Source: Neobacillus jeddahensis (GTDB lineage: Bacteria; Bacillota; Bacilli; Bacillales; Cytobacillaceae). From it: DNA of 49,101 bases. The position numbers and the translations under genes were made by a program. The stretch covers positions 1 through 49,101 of the forward strand of contig NZ_CCAS010000035.1 of the NCBI RefSeq assembly GCF_000612625.1, read 5' to 3'. Below, piece after piece: positions 17,093-26,136 of the stretch. The notes under the pieces are model-generated. The model was not told the origin of the DNA, made no database searches, and worked only from the letters and a program-made list of their open reading frames with translations. How positions within the stretch are numbered: the first letter of the stretch is position 1; each line of letters opens with the position of its first letter.

Positions 17093-18157
17093 TTATTCAA
17101 TCACCCCTGATTCTGTAATGGTGACATCCGCTGTGACATGTACTTTTAGATTTTGATAGTCCGTCTCCCATTGTTTAAAGTTAAATTTCCTTGTGCGACT
17201 TTTTATAAAATGGCCGAAACCGACAGGATCAATATTTTTTTCTTGAAACTGTTTGGTTAATTTTTCGCACTCAAACTCTATTTTCTTATTTAATTTCTTC
17301 TCGATCATTTTGAGTTCCTTCGGCGTTACCTTTATGCCCGAGTATTCATTTAATATTGCATTTACTTTGATATGGACATTTATGGCAGGCGTATTCCTTG
17401 AAACTAGCTTCATTTTGTATTTGGAACGGATACTTTCAACGGCTGCTAATTCCTTACCAACCTTCAATTTTAGAGAGCCTTGACTATATTGGTCGACTAG
17501 GAGCTTGAAAAAGAACATTTTCTCGGCAGGAATGGTTGTCACCACATGACCATACCTAAAGAAACTGACGCCACTTATTTCAATCTGGTTTTTTTGGATG
17601 AGTCTTAACTGGGGGAGATAAGGCGTTTTCCCCCTTTGATTAAAATCAGATAAAAACCGTTGCAGATTGGTTTTAGGCAAGTCCTTTGTTTTCATATTAT
17701 GGCTAATGAGATTGGAGATATAAATAGCTGTCCCTCGCTTTCCATAATTGCTCTCAATAATTTTCCTGGCTTCCCCTTGTGTCTCAGCAAGGAAAATACC
17801 TGCGCCAACACTGGGATCGCGTTGAAAAGAGTCAATTAGGTCAAGAATCCCTTTTTTGCGCGCTAGTTGTTCACCAAATAAAACAATTTTCAAGCTCCCC
17901 GTTACGATTGGATCCTGAGACTGCCGCTGGACATCGCTCAGGAAGTCCCTGCTTAACGAAGAATTGGCCGAGTACGTTTTATTTTCGACTGCTTTATCTG
18001 GTAAATAGATAGGGACCAATGCGGTTCCACGCAGCTTTCCATTCACATAATCATAGGCAGATCCTGATTCAAGATTGACATCATCAAGGATTTCCTTTTG
18101 GACACAACCGCTAAGAGCGAATGCTACAACGATAGACAGAATGAGAGCTTTCCTCAT
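17093..18157 (-). CDS. Spore germination lipoprotein, Ger(x)C family
   Basis: A 354-residue lipoprotein with the lipobox LSGC (Cys at about 18). GerC-type features include RGTALVPIYLPDKA, the segment TGSLKIVLFGEQLARKKG in the first domain, and a C-terminal domain ending in KFNFKQWETDYQNLKVHVT. It is the last gene of a gerA-gerB-gerC operon and overlaps gerB by 4 nt (ATGA). The product should be the lipid-anchored third subunit of a germinant receptor in the spore inner membrane. It is only distantly similar to the GerC encoded at 8302-9465, so the two receptors are not a recent duplication. Confidence 0.92.
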   Translation of the reverse strand: MRKALILSIVVAFALSGCVQKEILDDVNLESGSAYDYVNGKLRGTALVPIYLPDKAVENKTYSANSSLSRDFLSDVQRQSQDPIVTGSLKIVLFGEQLARKKGILDLIDSFQRDPSVGAGIFLAETQGEARKIIESNYGKRGTAIYISNLISHNMKTKDLPKTNLQRFLSDFNQRGKTPYLPQLRLIQKNQIEISGVSFFRYGHVVTTIPAEKMFFFKLLVDQYSQGSLKLKVGKELAAVESIRSKYKMKLVSRNTPAINVHIKVNAILNEYSGIKVTPKELKMIEKKLNKKIEFECEKLTKQFQEKNIDPVGFGHFIKSRTRKFNFKQWETDYQNLKVHVTADVTITESGVIE

Positions 18158-19242
18158 TTTTTCTTCACCTTCTTGACAATCAACATAAGAAAAAATAATG
18201 CCGGGATATACCCATAATTAATGACAAAGGAAACTTTTCCGGTATAGTCAATCAAGGTGTTTATTTGCTCCCGGGTCTTAAAAAAATTTATGCCAATTAA
18301 GATGACGATTGATAAAATGATCACTCCATATTTTTGCTGGATGTGAAGGACTTTTTTTGTAATCCGACTTGCACACCAGAGAGCAATACAAAAATTGGGT
18401 AGGATGATAATGTTCCAATTGGCAATCCCAATGTATTCAAATCTCTCCACGAAAGGCATTTGAACGACCTTCCACATCGTTAAGGTTGCCCAGACATTCT
18501 TTTGTAGTTGTCCCTCTGAAAAATAAGCGAATGTAATAATGGTGAGAGCCGTATAAAGAACAGTACTATAAAGGACCCCCAGATGAGCCCATTTCTTTGA
18601 TTTTTGTGGATCTTTAATATATGGGTAAATAAACAATAGGATTTCATAGCCCAGGTAGGTAAGCGACATTTGATAGGATGCCAGCAAGAGACTCTTTATC
18701 GAGTGATCAAAGATAGGCAGTAGATTTCTAAGATCTGCATACGGAATGGCAAAGAAAAAGGTGAAAATTAAGTAGAGCGGAAGAATCACGCCAAAGAATG
18801 CCACGCCAGTTACCGTTCTAAAGCCACCAAAAATGATATAAATCGCTAAACCGCAAAATGCCAAAGAATACCAAAAGACACTCATATCCTGAAACATCCA
18901 TACTTGGATAACCTCGATATACGTTCTTATCAGCGTGATTGCAACAATGGAAAAATAGACAATAAAAGGAAGGGTTATAAGCTTGCCGACAACCCTTCCG
19001 AACACGAAGGTATGAGCGTCCATAATATCCCCATCGACGGATTCTAAGATCTTGTACATCATCCATAGGATGATATGGATGCTGAGGCCGGCGATAATAA
19101 CAGAAATCCAGGCATCATAACCAGCCGTGAGTGCAATGATTCGCTGGAAACCTAATACGCCAATTCCAAGTTGCATGGAGTGGACGAGAAAAAAGACTAA
19201 AAAAGGTGATACTTTTGCTTTTTCAGGCACTACTTGTCCCAT
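18154..19242 (-). CDS. Spore germination permease, GerB family
   Basis: A 362-residue membrane protein of about ten helices. It starts with a short soluble segment and then FFLVHSMQLGIGVLGFQRII, typical of GerAB-type APC-like permeases. A further family feature is the FGRVVGKLITLPFIVYFSIV stretch, about 80 residues in. This subunit is thought to bind the germinant. It follows gerA with an 18-bp gap holding GGAGG and overlaps gerC by 4 nt. Unlike its counterpart at 5796-6883, the reading frame is intact. Confidence 0.93.
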   Translation of the reverse strand: MGQVVPEKAKVSPFLVFFLVHSMQLGIGVLGFQRIIALTAGYDAWISVIIAGLSIHIILWMMYKILESVDGDIMDAHTFVFGRVVGKLITLPFIVYFSIVAITLIRTYIEVIQVWMFQDMSVFWYSLAFCGLAIYIIFGGFRTVTGVAFFGVILPLYLIFTFFFAIPYADLRNLLPIFDHSIKSLLLASYQMSLTYLGYEILLFIYPYIKDPQKSKKWAHLGVLYSTVLYTALTIITFAYFSEGQLQKNVWATLTMWKVVQMPFVERFEYIGIANWNIIILPNFCIALWCASRITKKVLHIQQKYGVIILSIVILIGINFFKTREQINTLIDYTGKVSFVINYGYIPALFFLMLIVKKVKKK

Positions 19243-19260
19243 TGCCGTATCCTCCGGTTC

Positions 19261-20748
19261 CTATTCGTCAATATCGCCCCTTTTTTTCTTTTTCGTCAGG
19301 GTAAAACGAAGAGGCTGTAATGTTCTTAACGTTTGTGGACGCATTGTTTGTTTTCTGAATGGCAGTCTAATCAGGGAATCCTTCATATCCGTCAATCGTG
19401 GTGGATAGATAGGTTCCAAGAAAGGCCGATTCAGTGAGGTAAGCCTTAGTAGGTGTGTCATTAACAAACAGAAACAAAAGACAATTCCTAGCAGTCCCCA
19501 CAGTTCGGCAAAGAACAAAAAGGGAAAGCGTAATAAACGTATTGCGTTGCCCATTTTATAGACAGGCGTGGTAAAAGATGCCAAGGCGGCAAGTGCGACG
19601 ATAATTAACAATACATTACTCGTTAGCCCTGCTTCTACCGATGCTGTTCCGATAACAATCCCACCTACGATACCAATTGTTTGCCCAACCTTGGTTGGAA
19701 GACGAGCTCCAGCCTCTCTCAGCAATTCAATGGTCAGCTCAAGAAAAAGGGCTTCTAGAATAGGAGGGAGAGGTATTTCACGCCGAGAAGTGACCAAGGT
19801 ATTCATTAAATCCTTTGGAATCAGTTCATAATGGTAGGAAAGAGTCGCGACATAAATGGGTGTGATCAATATAGAAAAGGCAACCGCAAATAAGCGAATT
19901 AACCGGAAAAAAGACGACAGAATCCAATTCAGAAAATAATCCTCAAACGAACTAAAAAACTCAACCAGTGTTGTAGGGGTAATCAAGGCTTGAGGTGAAC
20001 CATCAACGAATATAGCAATTTTCCCTTCTGCCAAAATGGCCGTGACCCTATCAGGCCGCTCCGTATCAAGTAGCTGCGGAAAAGGGGAATTTTTGTTGTC
20101 AGAGATTAATTGAACAATATAAGAGCTATCCGTAATGGCATCGAATTTCACGTTTTTAATCCGATCCGTGACGTTTTGAACATTAACAGGATCTGTGATC
20201 CCCTCCATATGAAGAATGGCAACTTTTGTTTTGGAAAGTGTTCCGACTGTGTACTCTTCAATTATTAATTCTTTTACAGGCAAGCGCTTGCGAATTAAGT
20301 TTAAATTTTGTTCTAACGATTCAATGAAGGCCTCCTTCGGGCCAATGACACTAAATTCGACTTCCGGCTGGGTAATGCTGCGAACGACCTCTTTTTGGGC
20401 AGCGATAAAGGCAAAATTTTTCTGGTCTGTTTCTAGTGTTAATAGAACATAACCATTAAAGAGCTTCTGCTCCATTTCGCTCGGATCGCTACTGATTTGC
20501 AAGTCAGCAATCGGAATGATTTTCTTAATATCTTCAATCGTTTCAAAGGACTTTTCTAGTAAAAATGGCAGAGCATTTTCTTGTAAAATACTTTCGTCAA
20601 TCAGTGTAGTGATAAAGGAAAATGAAAATTTTTTGTTTGTATGTTGATTGATATAGGAGACCTGTTTAAAATCATGAGAACGTTGAAGATATTCTTCCAA
20701 TGATTTTTTTTCGTCTAGCTGCTCGTGCTTTTTTGTGAACCAGCCCAT
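19261..20748 (-). CDS. Spore germination protein, GerA family
   Basis: A 495-residue GerAA-type subunit and first gene of the second receptor operon. The soluble N-terminal part (about 1-270) contains FSVIGPKEAFIESLEQNLNL and IRKRLPVKELIIEEYTVG. The membrane part has the conserved LTIELLREAGARLPTKVGQT and several helices. The C-terminal tail is very basic and ends in Lys-rich sequence. GerA, GerB and GerC together sense nutrients and trigger ion release on germination. The gene order A-B-C is the common one, in contrast to B-A-C in the operon at 5.8 kb. A forespore sigma-G promoter is expected upstream, but I found no convincing match. Confidence 0.93.
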   Translation of the reverse strand: MGWFTKKHEQLDEKKSLEEYLQRSHDFKQVSYINQHTNKKFSFSFITTLIDESILQENALPFLLEKSFETIEDIKKIIPIADLQISSDPSEMEQKLFNGYVLLTLETDQKNFAFIAAQKEVVRSITQPEVEFSVIGPKEAFIESLEQNLNLIRKRLPVKELIIEEYTVGTLSKTKVAILHMEGITDPVNVQNVTDRIKNVKFDAITDSSYIVQLISDNKNSPFPQLLDTERPDRVTAILAEGKIAIFVDGSPQALITPTTLVEFFSSFEDYFLNWILSSFFRLIRLFAVAFSILITPIYVATLSYHYELIPKDLMNTLVTSRREIPLPPILEALFLELTIELLREAGARLPTKVGQTIGIVGGIVIGTASVEAGLTSNVLLIIVALAALASFTTPVYKMGNAIRLLRFPFLFFAELWGLLGIVFCFCLLMTHLLRLTSLNRPFLEPIYPPRLTDMKDSLIRLPFRKQTMRPQTLRTLQPLRFTLTKKKKRGDIDE

Positions 20749-20924
20749 AATCAGTCGTTCACCGCCATACTCTTTTTTATTGTATCGTCTCTGTTAAGTG
20801 CTTATGAATACAAAGGTATCATCCTGTTTAGACTAAAATGGAAACAAGTGTTAGTGTATCCATTTTGTAAATACCTATGCATAGCCAATCCTTTAGGAAC
20901 TGAAAGCTTCCGAATAGGAATATG

Positions 20925-20956
20925 TTCCCTATTTCGACAGACGGGGAAATAGGGAA
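20925..20956. promoter_or_regulatory. Perfect 11-bp inverted repeat upstream of the Spo0E-like gene
   Basis: TTCCCTATTTC (20925-20935) and GAAATAGGGAA (20946-20956) are separated by 10 nt. No U-tract follows on either side, so it is unlikely to be a terminator. It may be an operator or an mRNA hairpin in the leader. Confidence 0.5.
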
Positions 20957-21043
20957 GCACTGGTGATTACAATGTTCTCCTGTTTTTTTCATAATGAAGA
21001 CAAAGGAAATAGTACCAATAAAACGGGGATTGAAGGGATCGCA

Positions 21044-21283
21044 ATGGTGCAGACAATAGGTCGGGAAGAAAGATTACTAGTTAAGATTACACTAATCAGA
21101 AAAAGACTGATTGATGCTGCCGCTAAGTTTGGTCTAACCGATGAACGTGTCATTCACTTAAGTCAAGAGTTAGATTTGTTAATTAATGATGTCCAAAAAG
21201 GACAGAACGGAACAGTCCCGAACCATATAGCCTATAAATTCGAAGGTTATCAGGCAAAAGGAGGACACATCAGTGAGGGGTAA
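21044..21283 (+). CDS. Spo0E-like sporulation regulatory protein (aspartyl-phosphate phosphatase)
   Basis: The core LLVKITLIRKRLIDAAAKFG followed by LSQELDLLINDVQ is the two-helix Spo0E fold with its SQELD signature. Spo0E-family proteins remove the phosphate from Spo0A and delay sporulation. I prefer the ATG at 21044, with AAGGGA just upstream, giving 79 residues. An in-frame GTG at 20963 would add 27 poorly conserved residues. The 3' end overlaps the start of the PAS-GGDEF-EAL gene by 11 nt, so the two should be translated together. This physically links Spo0A control to c-di-GMP turnover. Confidence 0.85.
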   Translation: MVQTIGREERLLVKITLIRKRLIDAAAKFGLTDERVIHLSQELDLLINDVQKGQNGTVPNHIAYKFEGYQAKGGHISEG

Positions 21284-23090
21284 TCCTAAAAGTAAGTCTT
21301 TTCGAAGTTCTAGAGTCGCTCCACCCAATAGGAACCTACAACTTGCCCATTTCGATTTGCTTATTACCGAACGGGATTTAGCCGAAAGTAAGTTAAAGGC
21401 AAGTGAAGAAAGATTTGAAATGATTTTCAAGAATCTAGATGTAGGAATATGGTCCATGAACTTCCCCTCCATGGAGGTGGTGTTCGCCTCCCCTGCCTTA
21501 GAAAAACTGACAGGTTACTCCATCCAGTCCTTTTTAACGGGCGAAATGCCTTGGAGTAAGTTGATTCATCCTGATGATTATAACGAGTACGTCGCTCTTC
21601 AACAAAAACTTCAGCATGGTGAGATGATCCAGCATCAATATCGAATCATGGATATCCACGGTACGATTAAGTGGATTGAGGACAAAACTTTTCCGGTATT
21701 AAATGAAGACGGTCACTTAATCCGACTGGATGGGATTGTCCAGGATATCAGTGAACGAAAACGTTATGAGGAAAGAATTAATTATTTGGCCTTCCATGAT
21801 TACTTAACAGAACTTCCGAACCGCAGGTTGTTTGACCAACGGCTAGAGGAGTTAATTTCCAACTATCAAAGTGACAGGGATAAATTTGCCTTGTTTTACT
21901 TAGATATGGATCGCTTCAAATTTGTCAATGATACGCTTGGTCATGAAATTGGGGATGCCCTCCTACGGGAAATTTCCCAAAGGCTTTCTTCTATAGCTGG
22001 GAATAAAGCAGTATTTAGAGCAGGTGGAGATGAATTCACGATAATTCAATTGAATATTGATGCTATGGACCCGGTTATGTTTGGTCAGGAAGTCATTCAT
22101 GAAATCGAAAAGCCCTTTGAAATCGAGGGCTATGAGCTTCACATGACCACGAGTATCGGGATTAGTATCTTTCCAGACAATGGAGAAACGTTAAAAATGT
22201 TAAAAATGAATGCAGATGCTGCTCTTTTCCGAGCCAAGGAATTAGGGAAAAATAATGTCCAGTTGTTTACGAAATCCTTAAATACGGAGTCTTATAAACG
22301 ATTTACCTTAGAAAGTGACTTAAGAAAGGCAATACCAAGGGAAGAATTTATTCTCCATTATCAACCTCGTGTTGATACGCTAACGGGAGAAATGGTCGGG
22401 GCAGAAGCGTTGATCCGCTGGAATCACCCTAGTTTGGGGCTGGTCTCACCAGGAGAATTTATCCCATTGGCAGAAGAAACAGGTGTAATCCATGACATGA
22501 GTGATTGGGTGATAAGACAAGTCTGTCAACAGCTGCAGGAGTGGAAAGAGGCAGGCTATCCACTTGTGCCCATTTCGATCAATCTTTCGGAAAAAACGTT
22601 AATGAAGGCGGATATTGTTGAAAAAATTAAACGGAAATTAGCACGGTATTGTATTTCGCCAAGTCTGATCGAAATTGAGATTACCGAGGACTCCTTAATT
22701 AAAAATGAAGGGACGGCGTTAGCAACGATTCAGCAGTTGCGGGAGATGGGGCTAGCGATTGCTCTTGATGATTTTGGAACGGGCTACTCTTCTATCGGCT
22801 ATTTGAAGAAATTTAAGGTTGATTGTATTAAAATTGACCGTTCGTTTATCAAACATATCGATGATAATATTGAGGATTCCACCATCGTCCAATCGATTAT
22901 TTTATTGGCAAAGGGCTTACGCTTAAAGATTGTTGCGGAAGGCGTAGAAACTCTCGACCAATGGGAGGTGCTGAAATATTTAAATTGCCATTATATTCAA
23001 GGCTATTTGTTTAGTAAGCCACTTCCAGCCGAGCGGTTGGCCCAGTTATTACGTCTTGAGAAGCTCCTGCCTGTACCGGATGTAACGTAA
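21273..23090 (+). CDS. PAS-GGDEF-EAL c-di-GMP turnover protein
   Basis: The 605-residue protein starts at GTG with AAGGAGG upstream. No membrane helices are seen. A PAS domain with PAC extension spans about residues 40-165 (FEMIFKNLDVGIWSM to DGIVQDISERKRYEERI). A GGDEF domain follows (about 170-330) with intact FRAGGDEFTII but no RxxD inhibition site. The EAL domain (about 345-600) has GAEALIRWNHP, ISINLSEKTL, IEIEITEDSL, LDDFGTGYSSIGYLKKF, IKIDRSF and IVAEGVETLDQW, so the phosphodiesterase catalytic residues appear complete. The protein could both make and degrade c-di-GMP in response to a PAS-sensed cue. It is translationally coupled to a Spo0E-like gene. Confidence 0.93.
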   Translation: MRGNPKSKSFRSSRVAPPNRNLQLAHFDLLITERDLAESKLKASEERFEMIFKNLDVGIWSMNFPSMEVVFASPALEKLTGYSIQSFLTGEMPWSKLIHPDDYNEYVALQQKLQHGEMIQHQYRIMDIHGTIKWIEDKTFPVLNEDGHLIRLDGIVQDISERKRYEERINYLAFHDYLTELPNRRLFDQRLEELISNYQSDRDKFALFYLDMDRFKFVNDTLGHEIGDALLREISQRLSSIAGNKAVFRAGGDEFTIIQLNIDAMDPVMFGQEVIHEIEKPFEIEGYELHMTTSIGISIFPDNGETLKMLKMNADAALFRAKELGKNNVQLFTKSLNTESYKRFTLESDLRKAIPREEFILHYQPRVDTLTGEMVGAEALIRWNHPSLGLVSPGEFIPLAEETGVIHDMSDWVIRQVCQQLQEWKEAGYPLVPISINLSEKTLMKADIVEKIKRKLARYCISPSLIEIEITEDSLIKNEGTALATIQQLREMGLAIALDDFGTGYSSIGYLKKFKVDCIKIDRSFIKHIDDNIEDSTIVQSIILLAKGLRLKIVAEGVETLDQWEVLKYLNCHYIQGYLFSKPLPAERLAQLLRLEKLLPVPDVT

Positions 23091-23092
23091 AT

Positions 23093-23127
23093 AAAAAAGC
23101 CTTACCCGATGGTAAAGGCTTTTTTTA
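23093..23127. terminator. Bidirectional terminator between the GGDEF-EAL gene and rluF
   Basis: GCCTTACC pairs with GGTAAAGGC (one bulge), flanked by six A and seven T residues, so it can act on both strands. Confidence 0.85.
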
Positions 23128-23169
23128 TATGTTTGTCAGACAATGTAATTGAAGGGTATGGCCGTTCCC

Positions 23170-23886
23170 TTACCACTCTTTTGGCGTATAATCCAGGTCA
23201 GCAAATAATTGTGCTTTTTCCTTTTTCGTTAAATCACGCCATTGTCCAATCGGTAAGTTGCCTAGATGGATATTCATGATCCTTGTTCGCTGCAGTAGCA
23301 CTACTTCGTAACCAAGGGCTGAGCACATGCGCCGGATTTGCCGATTCAGACCTTGTGTTAAGATGATTTGAAATACATATTTTGAAAGCTGGTTGACTTT
23401 GCAAGGAAGTGTTTTCGTATTCAAAATTTCGACCCCGGCTGCCATCCTTTTTAAAAACTCTTCGGTGATTGGCTTGTCCACTGTGACAATATATTCTTTT
23501 TCATGCTTGTTTTCGGCACGGAGGATTTCATTGACAATGTCCCCGTCATTCGTAAGTAAAATGAGGCCATCAGAATCTTTATCTAATCGACCAATGTGGA
23601 AGATACGCAATGGATGATTGACAAAATCAACGATATTTCCTTTCACATGCCTCTCCGTTGTGCTCGTGATCCCGACCGGTTTATTTAAGGCAATATAGAC
23701 ATACTGACTGGTAACCTTAATCGGACTGCCATCGATGCGAACCTGATCACCTGGCTCCACTTGGCTGCCAATCTGGGCAACCTTGCCATTAATCGTCACC
23801 CTGCCCTCACTAATTAACTTATCCGCCCCTCTTCGCGACGACTTCCCCGACTCACTAATAAACTTATTAATTCGAATGATAACCAC
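23170..23886 (-). CDS. rluF: 23S rRNA pseudouridine synthase, RluF-like
   Basis: The 238-residue enzyme has an N-terminal S4 RNA-binding domain ([20 protein letters not shown]) and a RsuA/RluB/E/F-type catalytic domain with the active Asp in [17 protein letters not shown]. The C-terminal [17 protein letters not shown] motif is also typical. RluF-type enzymes modify U2604 of 23S rRNA, next to the peptidyl-transferase centre. The start is uncertain. GTG at 23884-23886 has AAGG only 2 nt upstream, and the usual family start, an ATG directly before RINKF, is replaced by ATT. Transcription is convergent with the GGDEF-EAL gene. Confidence 0.9.
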   Translation of the reverse strand: MVIIRINKFISESGKSSRRGADKLISEGRVTINGKVAQIGSQVEPGDQVRIDGSPIKVTSQYVYIALNKPVGITSTTERHVKGNIVDFVNHPLRIFHIGRLDKDSDGLILLTNDGDIVNEILRAENKHEKEYIVTVDKPITEEFLKRMAAGVEILNTKTLPCKVNQLSKYVFQIILTQGLNRQIRRMCSALGYEVVLLQRTRIMNIHLGNLPIGQWRDLTKKEKAQLFADLDYTPKEW

Positions 23887-23951
23887 AACCTTAAGTGGAA
23901 TAATATGATTAAGAATAACCCAAACCCTCTAACCTTTTCAAGCTGGTGAAT

Positions 23952-23982
23952 ATGTGAAAAAATTCACATGGGGTCTGACCCC
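23952..23982. repeat. Dispersed-type palindrome: ATGTGAA stem-loop plus GGGGTCTGACCCC
   Basis: ATGTGAA (23952-23958) and TTCACAT (23963-23969) form a 4-nt-loop hairpin. It abuts GGGGTCTGACCCC (23970-23982), a 6-1-6 palindrome. From general knowledge this GGGGTC/GACCCC motif recurs in Bacillaceae intergenic regions, like a REP element. Only one copy is present here. Confidence 0.5.
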
Positions 23983-24022
23983 CAACGACATAAATAGTTC
24001 ACATAAATTGGAATAAAGTGGG

Positions 24023-24050
24023 TTGTTTTTTTTGCCTATAGCACTATAAT
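24023..24050 (+). promoter_or_regulatory. Sigma-A promoter of the KimA-like gene
   Basis: TTGTTT (24023-24028) and a perfect TATAAT (24045-24050) are spaced 16 bp. The leader to the start codon is only about 50 nt, too short for a ydaO-type c-di-AMP riboswitch. Confidence 0.65.
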
Positions 24051-24106
24051 GATTTTAATTTAACTGAATTCCACTGATGCGCAATAATGAGGAAGGAGTC
24101 TTTTTT

Positions 24107-26008
24107 ATGATCCATTGGGTGAAGTGGCTTGAATGGGCTTTCGGAGTTTTTGCAGTGGCTGCCATTTGGTATTCAGTACATAATTTTAAAAGCATAAAAA
24201 AAATTTTAGTTGGCCGCCCGTTAAGAACCGCAGAACTAAAGAGCCAGCATACCAAACTAGTATGGTTGATTGCTCTCCCCATTTTATCTGCAGATTTGTA
24301 CTCGTCTGTCTCATACGGACCGGAATCAGGTTTAACCGAATTGGCCTCTCTTGGGGAGGATGCAAAGTGGTTGATCATTCCGATTACCCTCGCAACTATT
24401 TTTCTTTTAGGAATACTTATCTTATCTTATATCATGGGAATATTGGCCTATCCGAATGGCGGAGGGGCGTATGCGATTGCAAAGGATAACTTTAAAACAA
24501 AATGGCCTGCCCTTATTGCTTCAAGTGCCTTACTGATAGATTACATTCTTACAGTCGCCGTCTCCATATCAGCTGCGATGGAGGCGATTGTCTCAGCCTA
24601 TCCTAACGTTGAACCCTACGAGACACTTTTGGCGATTGGTTGTGTTTTGCTCCTCGTGTTAATTAATTTACGTGGGGTAGCTGAATCCGCAAGAGTACTG
24701 GCTTGGCCGACGATTGGCTTCATAATTTGTATGTTGTTTATTATTGGCACAGGATTTATCGATGGATTTAAGGAGGGCTTTACCAAGTCCACTACTCCGA
24801 GTATCGGAATCATCCCAGAGGGACTATCGACATTGTTACTTTTAAAGGCATTTAGTTCTGCTTGCTCGGCATTGACGGGAATTGAGACCATTTCAAATTC
24901 GGTTCCTGTTTTTCGCGCACCACAAAAGAAAAATGCTATAAAAACCTATATTGCTTTAGGGATCATAACTTCCATCACGTTAATTGGATTTTCCTTTCAC
25001 TTATTTATAAATGGAATTTCAGTTAAGCCCCATAATACAATGTTGTCGCAATTAACTGGATTGTATTTTGGAAATGGTTTGATCTATCAAGTGATTATCT
25101 GGTTTACGTTTATCGTGTTAATTTTAGCAGCCAATTCTACCTTTAATGGCTTTTCACAGTTAGGGGCCATTGTCGCCGCCGATGGGTTCTTACCGAGGGC
25201 ATTATTACATCGAGGTGACCGGCTTGGCTATTCGAATGGGATTATCGTTTTAGCAGCTTGCGCAAGCTTGCTCATTATTGGTTTCAAAGCCCACACCAAT
25301 GCCTTGATTCCTTTATATGCGATCGGTGTCTTTCTCTCGTTTTCGATTGCCCAATTTGGGTTAATCCACAGATGGTTAAAGGTGAAAGGTACCCATTGGC
25401 ATTGGAAGCTGGCAATCAATACGGTAGGAGCAATCATCACTACTGCCGTCGCTATTATTTTTTCCATAACAAAATTTAGTGGTGGTGCCTGGATTGTGCT
25501 AGTTATTTTGCCGATATTCGTCCTTTGTTCCTTAGCTATTCATCGTCATTATGAAGAAATCGTCGTCGAACTGAAACTTGAACCTGGAATTGTTCCTGTG
25601 GCAAGGAAGGTCCTTTCTATTGTACTAATTTCAGGTGTTCACCAGGTTGTCAATCATACTTTATCTTTTGCAAAGGGATTGAATGGGGACGTAATCGCTG
25701 TCTATATAGGGTTTGATGATGAAGCAATACATGAGATGGAAGAGAGATGGTCAGAATGGGGCAGCCCTTGTCGATTGGTCTGTCTGAAGAGTAAATATCG
25801 CTCCCTTATTGAGCCGTTAGCTAGATTAATAAAAGTTCTTGAAGAAAAGCAAGAGGAAAGGATGATTCATATCCTTATCCCACAGTTTATCCCCGTAAAA
25901 TGGTGGCATAATTTATTACACAACCATAGCGCATTAGTGTTACGGGTTTGGTTTTTGCAACATAAAGATATCGCGGTCACGACTGTGCCCTACCATTTAA
26001 AAAAATAG
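24107..26008 (+). CDS. KimA-like high-affinity potassium importer (APC superfamily)
   Basis: The 633-residue protein has an extra N-terminal helix, then about twelve transmembrane helices and a cytoplasmic C-terminal domain. It follows B. subtilis KimA (YdaO) along its length: LSADLYSSVSYGPESGL, YPNGGGAYAIAKDN, LLIDYILTVAVSISAAMEAI, LLLKAFSSACSALTGIE, RGDRLGYSNGI, and the C-terminal PQFIPVKWWHNLLHNHSA with a PYHLKK end. KimA is a proton-coupled K+ importer and is inhibited by c-di-AMP in B. subtilis. I use ATG 24107 with AAGGAG 7 nt upstream rather than the in-frame ATG at 24077. The N-terminal extension (about residues 1-35) is unlike B. subtilis KimA, so this may be a paralogous subfamily. 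Confidence 0.85.
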   Translation: MIHWVKWLEWAFGVFAVAAIWYSVHNFKSIKKILVGRPLRTAELKSQHTKLVWLIALPILSADLYSSVSYGPESGLTELASLGEDAKWLIIPITLATIFLLGILILSYIMGILAYPNGGGAYAIAKDNFKTKWPALIASSALLIDYILTVAVSISAAMEAIVSAYPNVEPYETLLAIGCVLLLVLINLRGVAESARVLAWPTIGFIICMLFIIGTGFIDGFKEGFTKSTTPSIGIIPEGLSTLLLLKAFSSACSALTGIETISNSVPVFRAPQKKNAIKTYIALGIITSITLIGFSFHLFINGISVKPHNTMLSQLTGLYFGNGLIYQVIIWFTFIVLILAANSTFNGFSQLGAIVAADGFLPRALLHRGDRLGYSNGIIVLAACASLLIIGFKAHTNALIPLYAIGVFLSFSIAQFGLIHRWLKVKGTHWHWKLAINTVGAIITTAVAIIFSITKFSGGAWIVLVILPIFVLCSLAIHRHYEEIVVELKLEPGIVPVARKVLSIVLISGVHQVVNHTLSFAKGLNGDVIAVYIGFDDEAIHEMEERWSEWGSPCRLVCLKSKYRSLIEPLARLIKVLEEKQEERMIHILIPQFIPVKWWHNLLHNHSALVLRVWFLQHKDIAVTTVPYHLKK

Positions 26009-26136
26009 TTTGTCAAAGAAATGCGACCAATCTACCAAATTTATATAAAAATACCAATTTTATCGCCAAAATATGACGAAATATTTGGGAAATCCATGCT
26101 ATTTTATTGATAATAAACATAGATGGAGAGATTGGT

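Noticed and set aside
24000..24106. ydaO-type c-di-AMP riboswitch before the KimA-like gene
   Set aside because: The distance from the -10 element to the start codon is too short and no conserved core was seen.
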